A stretch of 64,000 nucleotides of DNA from Rhipicephalus microplus. Taxonomy: Eukaryota; Arthropoda; Arachnida; Ixodida; Ixodidae. A program made the position numbers and the translations under genes. Location: positions 62,001 through 126,000 of the forward strand of contig NW_027464806.1 in NCBI RefSeq assembly GCF_043290135.1, written 5' to 3'. Under the pieces are notes generated by a model. It saw only the letters and a program-made list of their open reading frames with translations, did not search any database and was not told the DNA's origin. Positions 25,359 to 42,843 of the stretch are shown piece by piece (within the stretch, counting starts at the first letter, position 1; each line of letters opens with the position of its first letter).

Positions 25359-27600
25359 TCACCTCGACTGACGGAGCGAAACTGCGCTCCTGCCGGAGAT
25401 CGGCAAAAGCGGCTTCGCCGCACGACCCATCTCTCTCCCTCCCATTGGCCGAAGCGTGAGAACCCGTCCGCGTGCGAGCGCGGAAGCGTACGCCAGGATG
25501 CTGGCTGGCGCTCATTTTCGGGCAACCGTGCAGTTCGCGGCTGCAAAGAGGTACACCGAAACGAAACCACTACCGCTGTACAATACAGCCTGCTGCGCAT
25601 TTCTTTCGCCTTCCAGGCAACACATCAATCGACGCTGTAGCTCGTCGCTTCCCGAAGCGGCGCGACGGAGTGCGAGACGCCACCATTCACGCCAACAGCG
25701 CGCATCGCACTAGAGCGCCTCGCATCACCGAGGGCAAATGCGCACTGCCACGCCAAAAAAACTTGCTCCTTGCGTTGTCGCTTATTTGCGACCATTACGT
25801 AGATGGGCGAAGACGACGAGAGACCACCGGCAGTGTTGGTATATGCATACACGTCCGCGCAACGACAAGGAGTAAAACGCAACAAAACATTCTAACACAC
25901 AAACACCCCGTACATCCAACTGCCACTGAGCGCGCCTACTTGCTCAATCGCAGACAGTAACGGGACTCAATTTTATCTTCCTTTCCCTCTTAAGAATCAC
26001 TCATACATACTTGCCAAACTACTAGGTGCGCTCAATGGCGGTTGGATGTACGGGGTGTTTGCGTTCGAATGTTTTGTTTCATTTTTACTCCTATTCCCTC
26101 GATATGTCGTCTCACTCTGGCTTCCCTCATGTCTCTTTCTCTACACTTTTATTCCCACCCTTTTAATCCCCCCTCACCCCCCATCCCTTGTGAGCTACCG
26201 CTGAGGTGTCGCATCCTGATGCAGACAGTTTCGGGGCTCACTTTCCTCTTCTTTTCCATCTTACACATCAGCAATCCCCCCCCCCCCCCCCCAACCTCTA
26301 AGTGCTAAATATGTGGCACAAAAAGCAGGAAATGGACTCAATGAAAGGGTGAAAAATAATAATCATAATAGAAACGAAGATCAACACGCGCCTCAAAAAG
26401 CCCCATTCACTCCTCTTTCACATTTTCACGAGAAAATGAAGGTACACACATGGAGAACAATTTTTGTTATAGGTAGGCTTGCCTGAGCAGAACCACTGTC
26501 GTGCGCCTTGGTTACACATTCGACACGCCTCGTCCTGTGCGGAGGTGGGTGGGAAACCAAGGGTGCACTTGAAAATGCAATGCTCGTGGGTTGGTGTCGC
26601 CATCTGACGGCAGGCTCACGCGAGCGCGCCTTGCTTTCGAATTTCCCGCGCTCGAACCTCTCGCGTTTACATCATGGGCTAGTCCCCCCCCCCCCCCCCT
26701 CTCGCGTGGGCGGCGAAGCCAGCCTCCCTAGAGTGACCACCTCTGCCGGCGAAATGGAAACACTTGTTGCGTAGCTGTCCGTCCAAGTAAAGCTTTCACA
26801 ACTGCAGTGTTCGCAGCACCAGTACAGTACATGAGTGCCACTTCTATCAAGTGCAGCTTCCCTCAGCACGCTGCATGGGCAGCGCTTATTGTGTACTTGC
26901 TTCTGACTTGCGCAGAAATTCTGTTTAAACATCCCCTTCCACTTTTCTTTCTTTTTTTTTTGTATTTTGCAGCTCGGCAGCGCCAGGTGTGAAAAAAAAA
27001 AAACAAACAAAAATTATTAGGCGTGACAATGTACACAATGTGTTATTGAATGGGGCACTTCTGAGTGCACAGCGGGCGCGGTAAACACGACCAACCTGTC
27101 ACAATCAATTTTTTCATTTGTAAGTACACATCCCTTCTTCGTCTGGGTGCCCCACGGTAGAACATAGTGCGTTTTTATTTATTTTGACACAACGTGACGC
27201 GATCGTGTAGTGGGCATTCCAAAGAAAAAAGCGAGTTCGTGCTTCCTGAGCATAGTCGTGTCTCCAAGAATGCAGTGACCAGGGTAGAACGCTGCGCTCG
27301 GCTTCTTCCTTCGCGCGATAAGGTAACTAGGCGACGTTCGCTTGACGGGCCCGTTTTAGCAGCTTGGCTTGCAGGAAGGAGAGGAAGAACTCGCAGATGC
27401 GGCGATTGATTCGTGCATGCAGACCCAGGAGAAAGACGACGACGCGAACGAAATGCGGTGAACGTGACAAGTACCCAGCGCGATCAAGCTACTACTACAC
27501 GAGGTGCTGCTCACCTGAGCGATGACGCAATGATATTGCAAAGAGGGACGGACGGGTATGGCGAACCGCTGGGATCACACTGCCGAAGCATCAAGTGGGT

Positions 27601-27616
27601 AGCCCTGAAGAGGGCT
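27601..27616 (-). terminator. Histone 3' stem-loop of H4, unit 3 (variant)
   Basis: Same variant stem-loop as unit 1. Confidence 0.88.
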
Positions 27617-27659
27617 GTTGTGTTCTCGTTGGCTGGCTGCAGGCGACGCCGCTGGCTTC

Positions 27660-28187
<528 letters not shown>

Positions 28188-31100
28188 CTACAAGATTGAA
28201 TATACACGGCAAACATGCTTTCGTTTGTTTGTTTGTTTTTAATTCTTTTCTCGTTACTGTTGCTAAGTTTCTTGCCCATTCATTCACGCACCCTTCACTG
28301 CTGCAAAATGGCGTATCAGTCGTATCAGCTGCCCCAGCGGCAAGGAGACATCAAACCGAGTAAGCGACAATTCATGTACGCGTACGTACAAGCCCAGCGG
28401 ATACAACGCGTTCGCTAAAAAACGTTTCATCGTGTCCACTGAACATGACACACGCAATATTTGTCAAAACTCACAGCTGCAACAGCTCACCTGTGTGCCG
28501 CACGTAAATAAACTGCACACTTAACACTTTGCGACTACTCGTCCCCGGCGTGTGCCCCCCCCCCTCTTTTTTTTTTTTCTTTTCTATGTTCTCGCTTTCT
28601 CTCTAATCACATCAATGCCTCATTTGCACGCACGAAACCCGTTTCACGGCGTCACTTTGACGCCATCCTTGTCGCCAAACCAAGGGACTAACACACGCGG
28701 TCCGGGCACGGCCTCATGGCCGGAAATTTCTAAACAAAGCGTGCTCGCGTTGTTGTGGACGCCGGCACGTGAAATTCGGCAAAGTAACAGCACCTTTGGC
28801 TGGCTACGCGTGTCTCAAATTTTACTGTGGCAGCTCCACTACATATCGCGATACGGCAGTTTCACCGAAGCCACGCAACGCGACCGCGCTCATTTCAGCA
28901 TTCACGGGGACGGCAGAGAGTGAGAGCGCACCTCCTCTCGGGCGCGCCTCTCCTCCCGTAAACACGGACTGTCAAGCGGTCCGGTCGCAGCGAAGTTTCC
29001 CCATCTCCTTGCGGGGTGGTTCAACACCTGCCCGTTTCAAGTGCACGGTTGCACTGTGAGGAACCCTGCAAGGGTCACGCAATTACAGGCAAAACAGCCC
29101 TAACTCTAAAGCGCCTTACATAGGACGAGATTGGAGCGTAAAATGCACCACCCTTTATGCATTCTTTCTTCTTTACAGCGTTGGAAGAGTGTTCGTTCGC
29201 TGCATGTTTTACGCATGCGTACTTTCGCTTACATAATACCTTCGGAGGCTGACAACCTGTTAAGTAATCTATCAACGACTATCCGGACGGCATCAGCTGT
29301 GCAAAGAAGATTTGCAGTTGGCCTTCCAGAGCCGTCCAGAGCACACAAAGTAGGTCTACACATCGTGGCAACAAATATTTCGAAAAAAGTGAATTGCGTA
29401 GTATTATAAAGAATACAACTTTCAGAATGAGCAAAACTGCTTGGTTTGACCTACAAAGAGGTGCGATTTATACCACATCGATCCATTTATTGAATTAAAA
29501 ATTACGCTGGCATTAGATAGAATATCGGAAACTCTAATTGACCGATTGAGGCTAGGCACGGCATACACAAAAACATTTGTTTTTTTTTTTTCTTTGCACA
29601 GACACGGCAGAGCTGAAAGTCCCGAATGCGAATGCGGATTGATAGATGAAGACGTATGTCACCTTCTCGTAGACTGTCCACATCACGAGACGCCGTCTTA
29701 AGTCCGAACAGTTGGCATTAGACCGCAGACCGTTTAACATGAAGAAACTTCTGGGTCCGTGGCCTACTCGAGTTTTACAGTCGCACGCTTTAAAAGCATC
29801 AACACGTTCTTTACAAGACAGCGGGATTGCTGATAAGTATTAAGAAATAACGAACTTTCATTTGTAACAAATGTACTTATTATGTACAGTATCACGTGAC
29901 TCTCATCATGTGTGTGTTGTGAAATGAATGACGTGTCGACAATTATGTACACACGAGCGAATGCATCTTTATACGGACCAGACGTGTGCTCTACTGTTTT
30001 GTGCTGGTGGACCGAATATTATCGAGGGACATTATATCAGAGACTTCATTCATTGACTTTCGAACATTTACTTACCATTGTGTTCTGATATGTGCGTATA
30101 AGTGTAAGTGTGTCTTTGCATATCTCTGCCCGAGTTTTCTACTTTCCATGCACTGCTTTGTACGTTTTGCTTCAAGATACGTGTTCAAGTTTAACTCAAC
30201 GGCCAAGGAGTAGCCGGCGCCATAATGGTGCGCCGACATCTCCTTACATATCATATCAATAAGAAAAAAAGATGCGCGCCAATGCCCATCTATTGTATTC
30301 CCTTCTCACGTGCCCCAATACCAAACTGCGCGTGCCATTTCTGTGGTGCAAGTGTGTTTAAGTAGTCGCAGTTTCATCTTTCACAATCATGAGGGTTCCC
30401 ATATTGAAAGTATTCCTTCCCCGAACTTGTGGCAGGGACGCACGATGCGAAATTACAAAATGATCGCGCTTGAAAGCTTCATACAAATGCACTGTCGACC
30501 CGCCGAACATAGTCAGTAATCTAAAACAAAGCGGAAATAAACGGTGCGTCCGCTCATTCATTTAAGGTAAGTTTCCCACCACATTCCGAATGGAACGTAC
30601 CACTCATTTGTGCCTAGCACAGGCGCATTTGTTCTTTCGAAGAGAACACAGTGTTCCGCTACACCGTGTGATTATGTAAACGTCAAGCCGAGCAGTGTCG
30701 TTTGCTGGCCGGCCTGGCTATGTTTCTTTCGGCGACGCGCAAACGGAGCACTCGGTGCGAAAACGGGAAATGCCCATACCTCGTGTCGACCGCCTTTCTT
30801 TACTGGATTTCGTACTTCTTTGTGCACTATATAAATCACCTGCGTGGTACCCCTGTCATGCGTACGCACAGTTTTGTTTTTTCCTTCACTCGGGCTGTCG
30901 ATACTTTGCTTTCGGACAATAATTAGCATGCAGTCCGCCGCCACGCTTTTCTGCTTCTACAGCTATTGTCACATGCGTCTATATATTTCTCCCCTATCTT
31001 TTCTTGCATCAATGCTTCCGCACATTTTTCACCGCGCCACGCACTTTAAGCTACATTCACTCCTCCTACAGTCTCGAAACGGGCCTGCCCTGCGCTCTCA

Positions 31101-31837
31101 AGAAATAAATGCCCCAATTTCGTAAACAAATGAATGGCGTGGCAGAGAAGGAACTCTGCGCTGTCTGATGAATGTGGCTGTACCCTTCACATCGGGGCGG
31201 CAGCTATCACCACCTAGCCATAATGCTGACCTAACAAACAGCTACATTTATCTTGTTTTTTTTCTCTCTTTAAATAGTGAAGTATAGGACCGCGGTGCTT
31301 TGCAGTGAATGGTTTAGTTTTCACTCTTGCCTTGACTTTAGCCACCAATAAGATAACCACCTTCTAGTTAATTCTACCCGCCTAAAGTCTATTTTGCCCT
31401 CCCCCGTCTCTAAACCCCGGTGCTTTTGAAAAACTCTGCGCCATCATTCTAAACTATAAGGTGAAGCCCTTTACATAGCATTATCAAGTGTTCGGCAGTT
31501 TCCTTCTCTCCGCATGCACTGCATACCGTGTATACCCCTTCATATTTGGCCCGACATGTCGGAGTTGCTCGGGCAAGCGCTGACGCGAGTTTCCTATTCT
31601 ATCATTTCCCAAGAGCTGAACACACTCGAGTTCATGTTACCTTTTTTTGAGAGAAGCGGCCACCTTCCCCCTGTTTTTTTTTTTTTTTTTTAATTACCAC
31701 GCTCCTGGTTTTGTTTTCCCTCCATTACCGTACTTGTGGCACTTTTCTCCGCGCACTCGGTCTTCTCTAATTTACCTGTTCAACCTCCCCGAGCACACAC
31801 GTCGAGCGCGGCACACCAACGCTCCTGCTAGCGGTGT

Positions 31838-32344
31838 TCAACAGAGAGAAGAGGATGGATTCGGAGCCGAATCTCTCAGCACAACCCCTATGCCGACGCA
31901 GACAATTTGGGTGGCTCTGAGAAGAGCCGTTGATTTGTCGTTGCTCGCTGTGGCCCACGACGCACGCCTACTTGGAGCTGGTGTACTTGGTGACGGCTTT
32001 TGTACCCTCGGACACACCGCGTGCTTGGCCAGCTCTCCGGGCAGCAGCAGGCGCACCGCGGTCTGGATCTCCCGGCTCGTGATGGTCGAGCGCTTGTTGT
32101 AGTGAGCAAGGCGTGACGACTCGGCGGCGATACGCTCGAAGATGTCGTTCACGAAGCTGTTCATGATGGACATGGCCTTGCTGGAGACACCAGTGTCGGG
32201 GTGCACCTGCTTCAGCACCTTATAGATGTAGATGGAGAAGCTCTCCTTCCTGCGGCGCTTCTTCTTCTTCTTGTCCGTGGCGCGCACATTCTTCTGCGCC
32301 TTGCCGGCCTTCTTGACGGCTTTGCCAGACGGTTGGGGAGGCAT
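31838..32344 (-). pseudogene. H2B: Histone H2B with C-terminal frameshift, unit 4
   Basis: Relative to the other copies, two bases are added in a CA-repeat at about 32012-32017. Residues 1-110 (through ELAKHAV) are normal. The last 14 residues, [14 protein letters not shown], are replaced by about 58 unrelated ones, and the frame reads on through the normal stop (31968-31970) to 31838. The end of the C-terminal helix and the ubiquitinated lysine are lost. The new frame also reads through the stem-loop (31913-31928), so ribosomes would disrupt it. The upstream promoter is unchanged, so it may still be transcribed. A sequencing or assembly error in the dinucleotide run is possible. The start is set as in the other copies. 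Confidence 0.85.
31913..31928 (-). terminator. Histone 3' stem-loop of H2B, unit 4
   Basis: The element itself is intact, but it now lies inside the frameshifted reading frame. Confidence 0.93.
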
Positions 32345-32346
32345 GA

Positions 32347-32994
<648 letters not shown>

Positions 32995-33033
32995 GCGAGC
33001 ACCCCTTCCGCGCGCTCGCCGCATTCCCCAAAC

Positions 33034-33049
33034 GGTCCTTCTAAGGACC
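33034..33049 (+). terminator. Histone 3' stem-loop of H2A, unit 4
   Basis: Same 16-mer. Two extra C bases follow about 20 nt further on (near 33070), outside the element. Confidence 0.95.
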
Positions 33050-34326
33050 ACCCAAACAGGTGACGCGGCCCCGTGTTTCGCTTCGCAGTCACGATGGCTC
33101 TGTTCGTACCCTCAAGCGTGTTTGTTTTTCTATACTTTATATATATTTCCTCGCGACATCAGTTAGCCACAAGTGCGCGACGCCAAATGCTGCAAAGAGA
33201 CAACCAAATCACGCAGCTCGGCACCGAAAAAGACAGAAAAGAGCATGTAAGCGTTGTCATTTCTCATTAAAAAAAAAAAAAAAAAAGCTCCACACGTAAC
33301 CGTCTATCCTTACGATGACACCTGAACGGGTCAGCACAGGGACAGAGTAAATTTAATACCTTTGAATAGAAAAACAAACGTAAGGTAAAAAAAAAAAGAG
33401 AGAGAGAGAGAGAGAACCCGCCGTTAGCGCATTCCATTTGGTGCTTCTAACACAATTTATTTCGTCTATCTTGCTAGGCAGCGCAGCCACTATTACACAG
33501 AACACACAACACAAGCGCTTAACTTCAACTAAACGTTTATTGCAAAAAAAAAAAAAAAAAATTGTCCAGAATATGGCACAAAAACTTGTTCAGCTTCAAA
33601 AGAAATGAAAGGAAATGACACGCGATGATTTCGAGTGTGTTAGTGCACTCTCTATCGCGCTCACGCGGAAAGAACTGTTTTTTGGATGGGGTGATAGAGA
33701 ATAACAGACAGTAATGTGCGGGACTGGCACGTGTGCTTTTTGTTGTCTACCTTTTACTATTCTTTTTCTCTGTTCACCCCCTTTATAAACTCTGACGTTT
33801 GCAATGAAAGTTCAGTTGAAGTTAAGCGCTTGTGTTGTGAGGTCTGTGTAATAGTGGCTGCGCTTCCTAGCGAGATGGATCCTTACCAACTGGCCCGATA
33901 CAATTGTTTATTTCGTCTCTCGGTAAAACTTCATCACCTCCTACGAGTGCACCCAAAAGTTGCGCCGGGGTCCAGCAGCCCAAGTCACCATGGCGTTACG
34001 CAAACAGAAGCCCTCAAAAACACCTTACAAGCGGCGGGCAAAAAGGTAAACACATAAATGAAATTGACACACCACAGGGTCGCAGCACGGCTGCTGCACA
34101 CACACCGACTGAAGCTAGCCTACCTTTTCTCTGTCTACTCATAATGATACACACTTTTACCTTGAATTTGTCAAAGCTGAGCCATTTCTTCGTAATAACG
34201 ACGCGCCGACGTTCCGTTCTTCCGCGCGCTAGACAACGGCAGCCACTACAAAACATGACAGCAAAAGAGGGTGCGGCCGGAGTACGTGGCCTGGAGTGGT
34301 CTCGTAGCCAAAGCAGACACGTTGGT

Positions 34327-34342
34327 GGTCCTGAGAAGGACC
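34327..34342 (-). terminator. Histone 3' stem-loop of H3, unit 4
   Basis: Same 16-mer and spacing as unit 1. Confidence 0.95.
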
Positions 34343-34389
34343 GTTTGTTGTTGCTTGCCTGTCGACCGAAGCGCAGGGAGCAGCCCAAC

Positions 34390-34815
<426 letters not shown>

Positions 34816-37051
34816 TCACCTCGACTGACGGAGCGAAACTGCGCTCCTGCCGGAGATCGGCAAAAGCGGCTTCGCCGCACGACCCATCTCTCTCCCTCCC
34901 ATTGGCCGAAGCGTGAGAACCCGTCCGCGTGCGAGCGCGGAAGCGTACGCCAGGATGCTGGCTGGCGCTCATTTTCGGGCAACCGTGCAGTTCGCGGCTG
35001 CAAAGAGGTACACCGAAACGAAACCACTACCGCTGTACAATACAGCCTGCTGCGCATTTCTTTCGCCTTCCAGGCAACACATCAATCGACGCTGTAGCTC
35101 GTCGCTTCCCGAAGCGGCGCGACGGAGTGCGAGACGCCACCATTCACGCCAACAGCGCGCATCGCACTAGAGCGCCTCGCATCACCGAGGGCAAATGCGC
35201 ACTGCCACGCCAAAAAAACTTGCTCCTTGCGTTGTCGCTTATTTGCGACCATTACGTAGATGGGCGAAGACGACGAGAGACCACCGGCAGTGTTGGTATA
35301 TGCATACACGTCCGCGCAACGACAAGGAGTAAAACGCAACAAAACATTCTAACACAAACACCCCGTACATCCAACTGCCACTGAGCGCGCCTACTTGCTC
35401 AATCGCAGACAGTAACGGGACTCAATTTTATCTTCCTTTCCCTCTTAAGAATCACTCATACATACTTGCCAAACTACTAGGTGCGCTCAATGGCGGTTGG
35501 ATGTACGGGGTGTTTGCGTTCGAATGTTTTGTTTCATTTTTACTCCTATTCCCTCGATATGTCGTCTCACTCTGGCTTCCCTCATGTCTCTTTCTCTACA
35601 CTTTTATTCCCACCCTTTTAATCCCCCCTCACCCCCCATCCCTTGTGAGCTACCGCTGAGGTGTCGCATCCTGATGCAGACAGTTTCGGGGCTCACTTTC
35701 CTCTTCTTTTCCATCTTACACATCAGCAATCCCCCCCCCCCCCCAACCTCTAAGTGCTAAATATGTGGCACAAAAAGCAGGAAATGGACTCAATGAAAGG
35801 GTGAAAAATAATAATCATAATAGAAACGAAGATCAACACGCGCCTCAAAAAGCCCCATTCACTCCTCTTTCACATTTTCACGAGAAAATGAAGGTACACA
35901 CATGGAGAACAATTTTTGTTATAGGTAGGCTTTGCCTGAGCAGAACCACTGTCGTGCGCCTTGGTTACACATTCGACACGCCTCGTCCTGTGCGGAGGTG
36001 GGTGGGAAACCAAGGGTGCACTTGAAAATGCAATGCTCGTGGGTTGGTGTCGCCATCTGACGGCAGGCTCACGCGAGCGCGCCTTGCTTTCGAATTTCCC
36101 GCGCTCGAACCTCTCGCGTTTACATCATGGGCTAGTCCCCCCCCCCCCCCCCCTCTCGCGTGGGCGGCGAAGCCAGCCTCCCTAGAGTGACCACCTCTGC
36201 CGGCGAAATGGAAACACTTGTTGCGTAGCTGTCCGTCCAAGTAAAGCTTTCACAACTGCAGTGTTCGCAGCACCAGTACAGTACATGAGTGCCACTTCTA
36301 TCAAGTGCAGCTTCCCTCAGCACGCTGCATGGGCAGCGCTTATTGTGTACTTGCTTCTGACTTGCGCAGAAATTCTGTTTAAACATCCCCTTCCACTTTT
36401 CTTTCTTTTTTTTGTATTTTGCAGCTCGGCAGCGCCAGGTGTGAAAAAAAAAAACAAACAAAAATTATTAGGCGTGACAATGTACACAATGTGTTATTGA
36501 ATGGGGCACTTCTGAGTGCACAGCGGGCGCGGTAAACACGACCAACCTGTCACAATCAATTTTTTCATTTGTAAGTACACATCCCTTCTTCGTCTGGGTG
36601 CCCCACGGTAGAACATAGTGCGTTTTTATTTATTTTGACACAACGTGACGCGATCGTGTAGTGGGCATTCCAAAGAAAAAAGCGAGTTCGTGCTTCCTGA
36701 GCATAGTCGTGTCTCCAAGAATGCAGTGACCAGGGTAGAACGCTGCGCTCGGCTTCTTCCTTCGCGCGATAAGGTAACTAGGCGACGTTCGCTTGACGGG
36801 CCCGTTTTAGCAGCTTGGCTTGCAGGAAGGAGAGGAAGAACTCGCAGATGCGGCGATTGATTCGTGCATGCAGACCCAGGAGAAAGACGACGACGCGAAC
36901 GAAATGCGGTGAACGTGACAAGTACCCAGCGCGATCAAGCTACTACTACACGAGGTGCTGCTCACCTGAGCGATGACGCAATGATATTGCAAAGAGGGAC
37001 GGACGGGTATGGCGAACCGCTGGGATCACACTGCCGAAGCATCAAGTGGGT

Positions 37052-37067
37052 AGCCCTGAAGAGGGCT
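37052..37067 (-). terminator. Histone 3' stem-loop of H4, unit 4 (variant)
   Basis: Same variant stem-loop as unit 1. Confidence 0.88.
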
Positions 37068-37110
37068 GTTGTGTTCTCGTTGGCTGGCTGCAGGCGACGC
37101 CGCTGGCTTC

Positions 37111-37811
<701 letters not shown>

Positions 37812-40800
37812 AAGCGAATGCTCGACACGATCGAGTCGCGGTGTCGGCGCCGGCCCGCGAGACTGAGGAGGAAGGCGAACGGCGCACGCCGGTTGGTCGG
37901 CGGCCAGCTCGTCTCTCTCTCCCTCTTTTCTTCGCGAGGAGCGCGTTGGCCGCGCAGGTTGCTGCACTGACTATTTTTCTGCACTACAAGATTGAATATA
38001 CACGGCAAACATGCTTTCGTTTGTTTGTTTGTTTTTAATTCTTTTCTCGTTACTGTTGCTAAGTTTCTTGCCCATTCATTCACGCACCCTTCACTGCTGC
38101 AAAATGGCGTATCAGTCGTATCAGCTGCCCCAGCGGCAAGGAGACATCAAACCGAGTAAGCGACAATTCATGTACGCGTACGTACAAGCCCAGCGGATAC
38201 AACGCGTTCGCTAAAAAACGTTTCATCGTGTCCACTGAACATGACACACGCAATATTTGTCAAAACTCACAGCTGCAACAGCTCACCTGTGTGCCGCACG
38301 TAAATAAACTGCACACTTAACACTTTGCGACTACTCGTCCCCGGCGTGTGCCCCCCCCCCCTCTTTTTTTTTTTCTTTTCTATGTTCTCGCTTTCTCTCT
38401 AATCACATCAATGCCTCATTTGCACGCACGAAACCCGTTTCACGGCGTCACTTTGACGCCATCCTTGTCGCCAAACCAAGGGACTAACACACGCGGTCCG
38501 GGCACGGCCTCATGGCCGGAAATTTCTAAACAAAGCGTGCTCGCGTTGTTGTGGACGCCGGCACGTGAAATTCGGCAAAGTAACAGCACCTTTGGCTGGC
38601 TACGCGTGTCTCAAATTTTACTGTGGCAGCTCCACTACATATCGCGATACGGCAGTTTCACCGAAGCCACGCAACGCGACCGCGCTCATTTCAGCATTCA
38701 CGGGGACGGCAGAGAGTGAGAGCGCACCTCCTCTCGGGCGCGCCTCTCCTCCCGTAAACACGGACTGTCAAGCGGTCCGGTCGCAGCGAAGTTTCCCCAT
38801 CTCCTTGCGGGGTGGTTCAACACCTGCCCGTTTCAAGTGCACGGTTGCACTGTGAGGAACCCTGCAAGGGTCACGCAATTACAGGCAAAACAGCCCTAAC
38901 TCTAAAGCGCCTTACATAGGACGAGATTGGAGCGTAAAATGCACCACCCTTTATGCATTCTTTCTTCTTTACAGCGTTGGAAGAGTGTTCGTTCGCTGCA
39001 TGTTTTACGCATGCGTACTTTCGCTTACATAATACCTTCGGAGGCTGACAACCTGTTAAGTAATCTATCAACGACTATCCGGACGGCATCAGCTGTGCAA
39101 AGAAGATTTGCAGTTGGCCTTCCAGAGCCGTCCAGAGCACACAAAGTAGGTCTACACATCGTGGCAACCAATATTTCGAAAAAAGTGAATTGCGTAGTAT
39201 TATAAAGAATACAACTTTCAGAATGAGCAAAACTGCTTGGTTTGACCAAAGTACAAAGAGGTGCGATTTATACCACATCGATCCATTTATTGAATTAAAA
39301 ATTACGCTGGCATTAGATAGAATATCGGAAACTCTAATTGACCGATTGAGGCTAGGCACGGCATACACAAAAACATTTGTTTTTTTTTTCTTTGCACAGA
39401 CACGGCAGAGCTGAAAGTCCCGAATGCGAATGCGGATTGATAGATGAAGACGTATGTCACCTTCTCGTAGACTGTCCACATCACGAGACGCCGTCTTAAG
39501 TCCGAACAGTTGGCATTAGACCGCAGACCGTTTAACATGAAGAAACTTCTGGGTCTGTGGCCTACTCGAGTTTTACAGTCGCACGCTTTAAAAGCATCAA
39601 CACGTTCTTTACAAGACAGCGGGATTGCTGATAAGTATTAAGAAATAACGAACTTTCATTTGTAACAAATGTACTTATTATGTACAGTATCACGTGACTC
39701 TCATCATGTGTGTGTTGTGAAATGAATGACGTGTCGACAATTATGTACACACGAGCGAATGCATCTTTATACGGACCAGACGTGTGCTCTACTGTTTTGT
39801 GCTGGTGGACCGAATATTATCGAGGGACATTATATCAGAGACTTCATTCATTGACTTTCGAACATTTACTTACCATTGTGTTCTGATATGTGCGTATAAG
39901 TGTAAGTGTGTCTTTGCATATCTCTGCCCGAGTTTTCTACTTTCCATGCACTGCTTTGTACGTTTTGCTTCAAGATACGTGTTCAAGTTTAACTCAACGG
40001 CCAAGGAGTAGCCGGCGCCATAATGGTGCGCCGACATCTCCTTACATATCATATCAATAAGAAAAAAAGATGCGCGCCAATGCCCATCTATTGTATTCCC
40101 TTCTCACGTGCCCCAATACCAAACTGCGCGTGCCATTTCTGTGGTGCAAGTGTGTTTAAGTAGTCGCAGTTTCATCTTTCACAATCATGAGGGTTCCCAT
40201 ATTGAAAGTATTCCTTCCCCGAACTTGTGGCAGGGACGCACGATGCGAAATTACAAAATGATCGCGCTTGAAAGCTTCATACAAATGCACTGTCGACCCG
40301 CCGAACATAGTCAGTAATCTAAAACAAAGCGGAAATAAACGGTGCGTCCGCTCATTCATTTAAGGTAAGTTTCCCACCACATTCCGAATGGAACGTACCA
40401 CTCATTTGTGCCTAGCACAGGCGCATTTGTTCTTTCGAAGAGAACACAGTGTTCCGCTACACCGTGTGATTATGTAAACGTCAAGCCGAGCAGTGTCGTT
40501 TGCTGGCCGGCCTGGCTATGTTTCTTTCGGCGACGCGCAAACGGAGCACTCGGTGCGAAAACGGGAAATGCCCATACCTCGTGTCGACCGCCTTTCTTTA
40601 CTGGATTTCGTACTTCTTTGTGCACTATATAAATCACCTGCGTGGTACCCCTGTCATGCGTACGCACAGTTTTGTTTTTTCCTTCACTCGGGCTGTCGAT
40701 ACTTTGCTTTCGGACAATAATTAGCATGCAGTCCGCCGCCACGCTTTTCTGCTTCTACAGCTATTGTCACATGCGTCTATATATTTCTCCCCTATCTTTT

Positions 40801-41708
40801 CTTGCATCAATGCTTCCGCACATTTTTCACCGCGCCACGCACTTTAAGCTACATTCACTCCTCCTACAGTCTCGAAACGGGCCTGCCCTGCGCTCTCAAG
40901 AAATAAATGCCCCAATTTCGTAAACAAATGAATGGCGTGGCAGAGAAGGAACTCTGCGCTGTCTGATGAATGTGGCTGTACCCTTCACATCGGGCGGCAG
41001 CTATCACCACCTAGCCATAATGCTGACCTAACAAACAGCTACATTTATCTTGTTTTTTTTCTCTCTTTAAATAGTGAAGTATAGGACCGCGGTGCTTTGC
41101 AGTGAATGGTTTAGTTTTCACTCTTGCCTTGACTTTAGCCACCAATAAGATAACCACCTTCTAGTTAATTCTACCCGCCTAAAGTCTATTTTGCCCTCCC
41201 CCGTCTCTAAACCCCGGTGCTTTTGAAAAACTCTGCGCCATCATTCTAAACTATAAGGTGAAGCCCTTTACATAGCATTATCAAGTGTTCGGCAGTTTCC
41301 TTCTCTCCGCATGCACTGCATACCGTGTATACCCCTTCATATTTGGCCCGACATGTCGGAGTTGCTCGGGCAAGCGCTGACGCGAGTTTCCTATTCTATC
41401 ATTTCCCAAGAGCTGAACACACTCGAGTTCATGTTACCTTTTTTTGAGAGAAGCGGCCACCTTCCCCCTGTTTTTTTTTTTTTTTTTAATTACCACGCTC
41501 CTGGTTTTGTTTTCCCTCCATTACCGTACTTGTGGCACTTTTCTCCGCGCACTCGGTCTTCTCTAATTTACCTGTTCAACCTCCCCGAGCACACACGTCG
41601 AGCGCGGCACACCAACGCTCCTGCTAGCGGTGTTCAACAGAGAGAAGAGGATGGATTCGGAGCCGAATCTCTCAGCACAACCCCTATGCCGACGCAGACA
41701 ATTTGGGT

Positions 41709-41724
41709 GGCTCTGAGAAGAGCC
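41709..41724 (-). terminator. Histone 3' stem-loop of H2B, unit 5
   Basis: Same 16-mer and spacing as unit 1. Confidence 0.95.
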
Positions 41725-41763
41725 GTTGATTTGTCGTTGCTCGCTGTGGCCCACGACGCACGC

Positions 41764-42138
41764 CTACTTGGAGCTGGTGTACTTGGTGACGGCTTTTGTA
41801 CCCTCGGACACCGCGTGCTTGGCCAGCTCTCCGGGCAGCAGCAGGCGCACCGCGGTCTGGATCTCCCGGCTCGTGATGGTCGAGCGCTTGTTGTAGTGAG
41901 CAAGGCGTGACGACTCGGCGGCGATACGCTCGAAGATGTCGTTCACGAAGCTGTTCATGATGGACATGGCCTTGCTGGAGACACCAGTGTCGGGGTGCAC
42001 CTGCTTCAGCACCTTATAGATGTAGATGGAGAAGCTCTCCTTCCTGCGGCGCTTCTTCTTCTTCTTGTCCGTGGCGCGCACATTCTTCTGCGCCTTGCCG
42101 GCCTTCTTGACGGCTTTGCCAGACGGTTGGGGAGGCAT
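41764..42138 (-). CDS. H2B: Core histone H2B, unit 5
   Basis: The protein is identical to unit 1. Confidence 0.98.
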   Translation of the reverse strand: MPPQPSGKAVKKAGKAQKNVRATDKKKKKRRRKESFSIYIYKVLKQVHPDTGVSSKAMSIMNSFVNDIFERIAAESSRLAHYNKRSTITSREIQTAVRLLLPGELAKHAVSEGTKAVTKYTSSK

Positions 42139-42140
42139 GA

Positions 42141-42788
<648 letters not shown>

Positions 42789-42827
42789 GCGAGCACCCCT
42801 TCCGCGCGCTCGCCGCATTCCCCAAAC

Positions 42828-42843
42828 GGTCCTTCTAAGGACC
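42828..42843 (+). terminator. Histone 3' stem-loop of H2A, unit 5
   Basis: Same 16-mer and spacing as unit 1. Confidence 0.95.
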
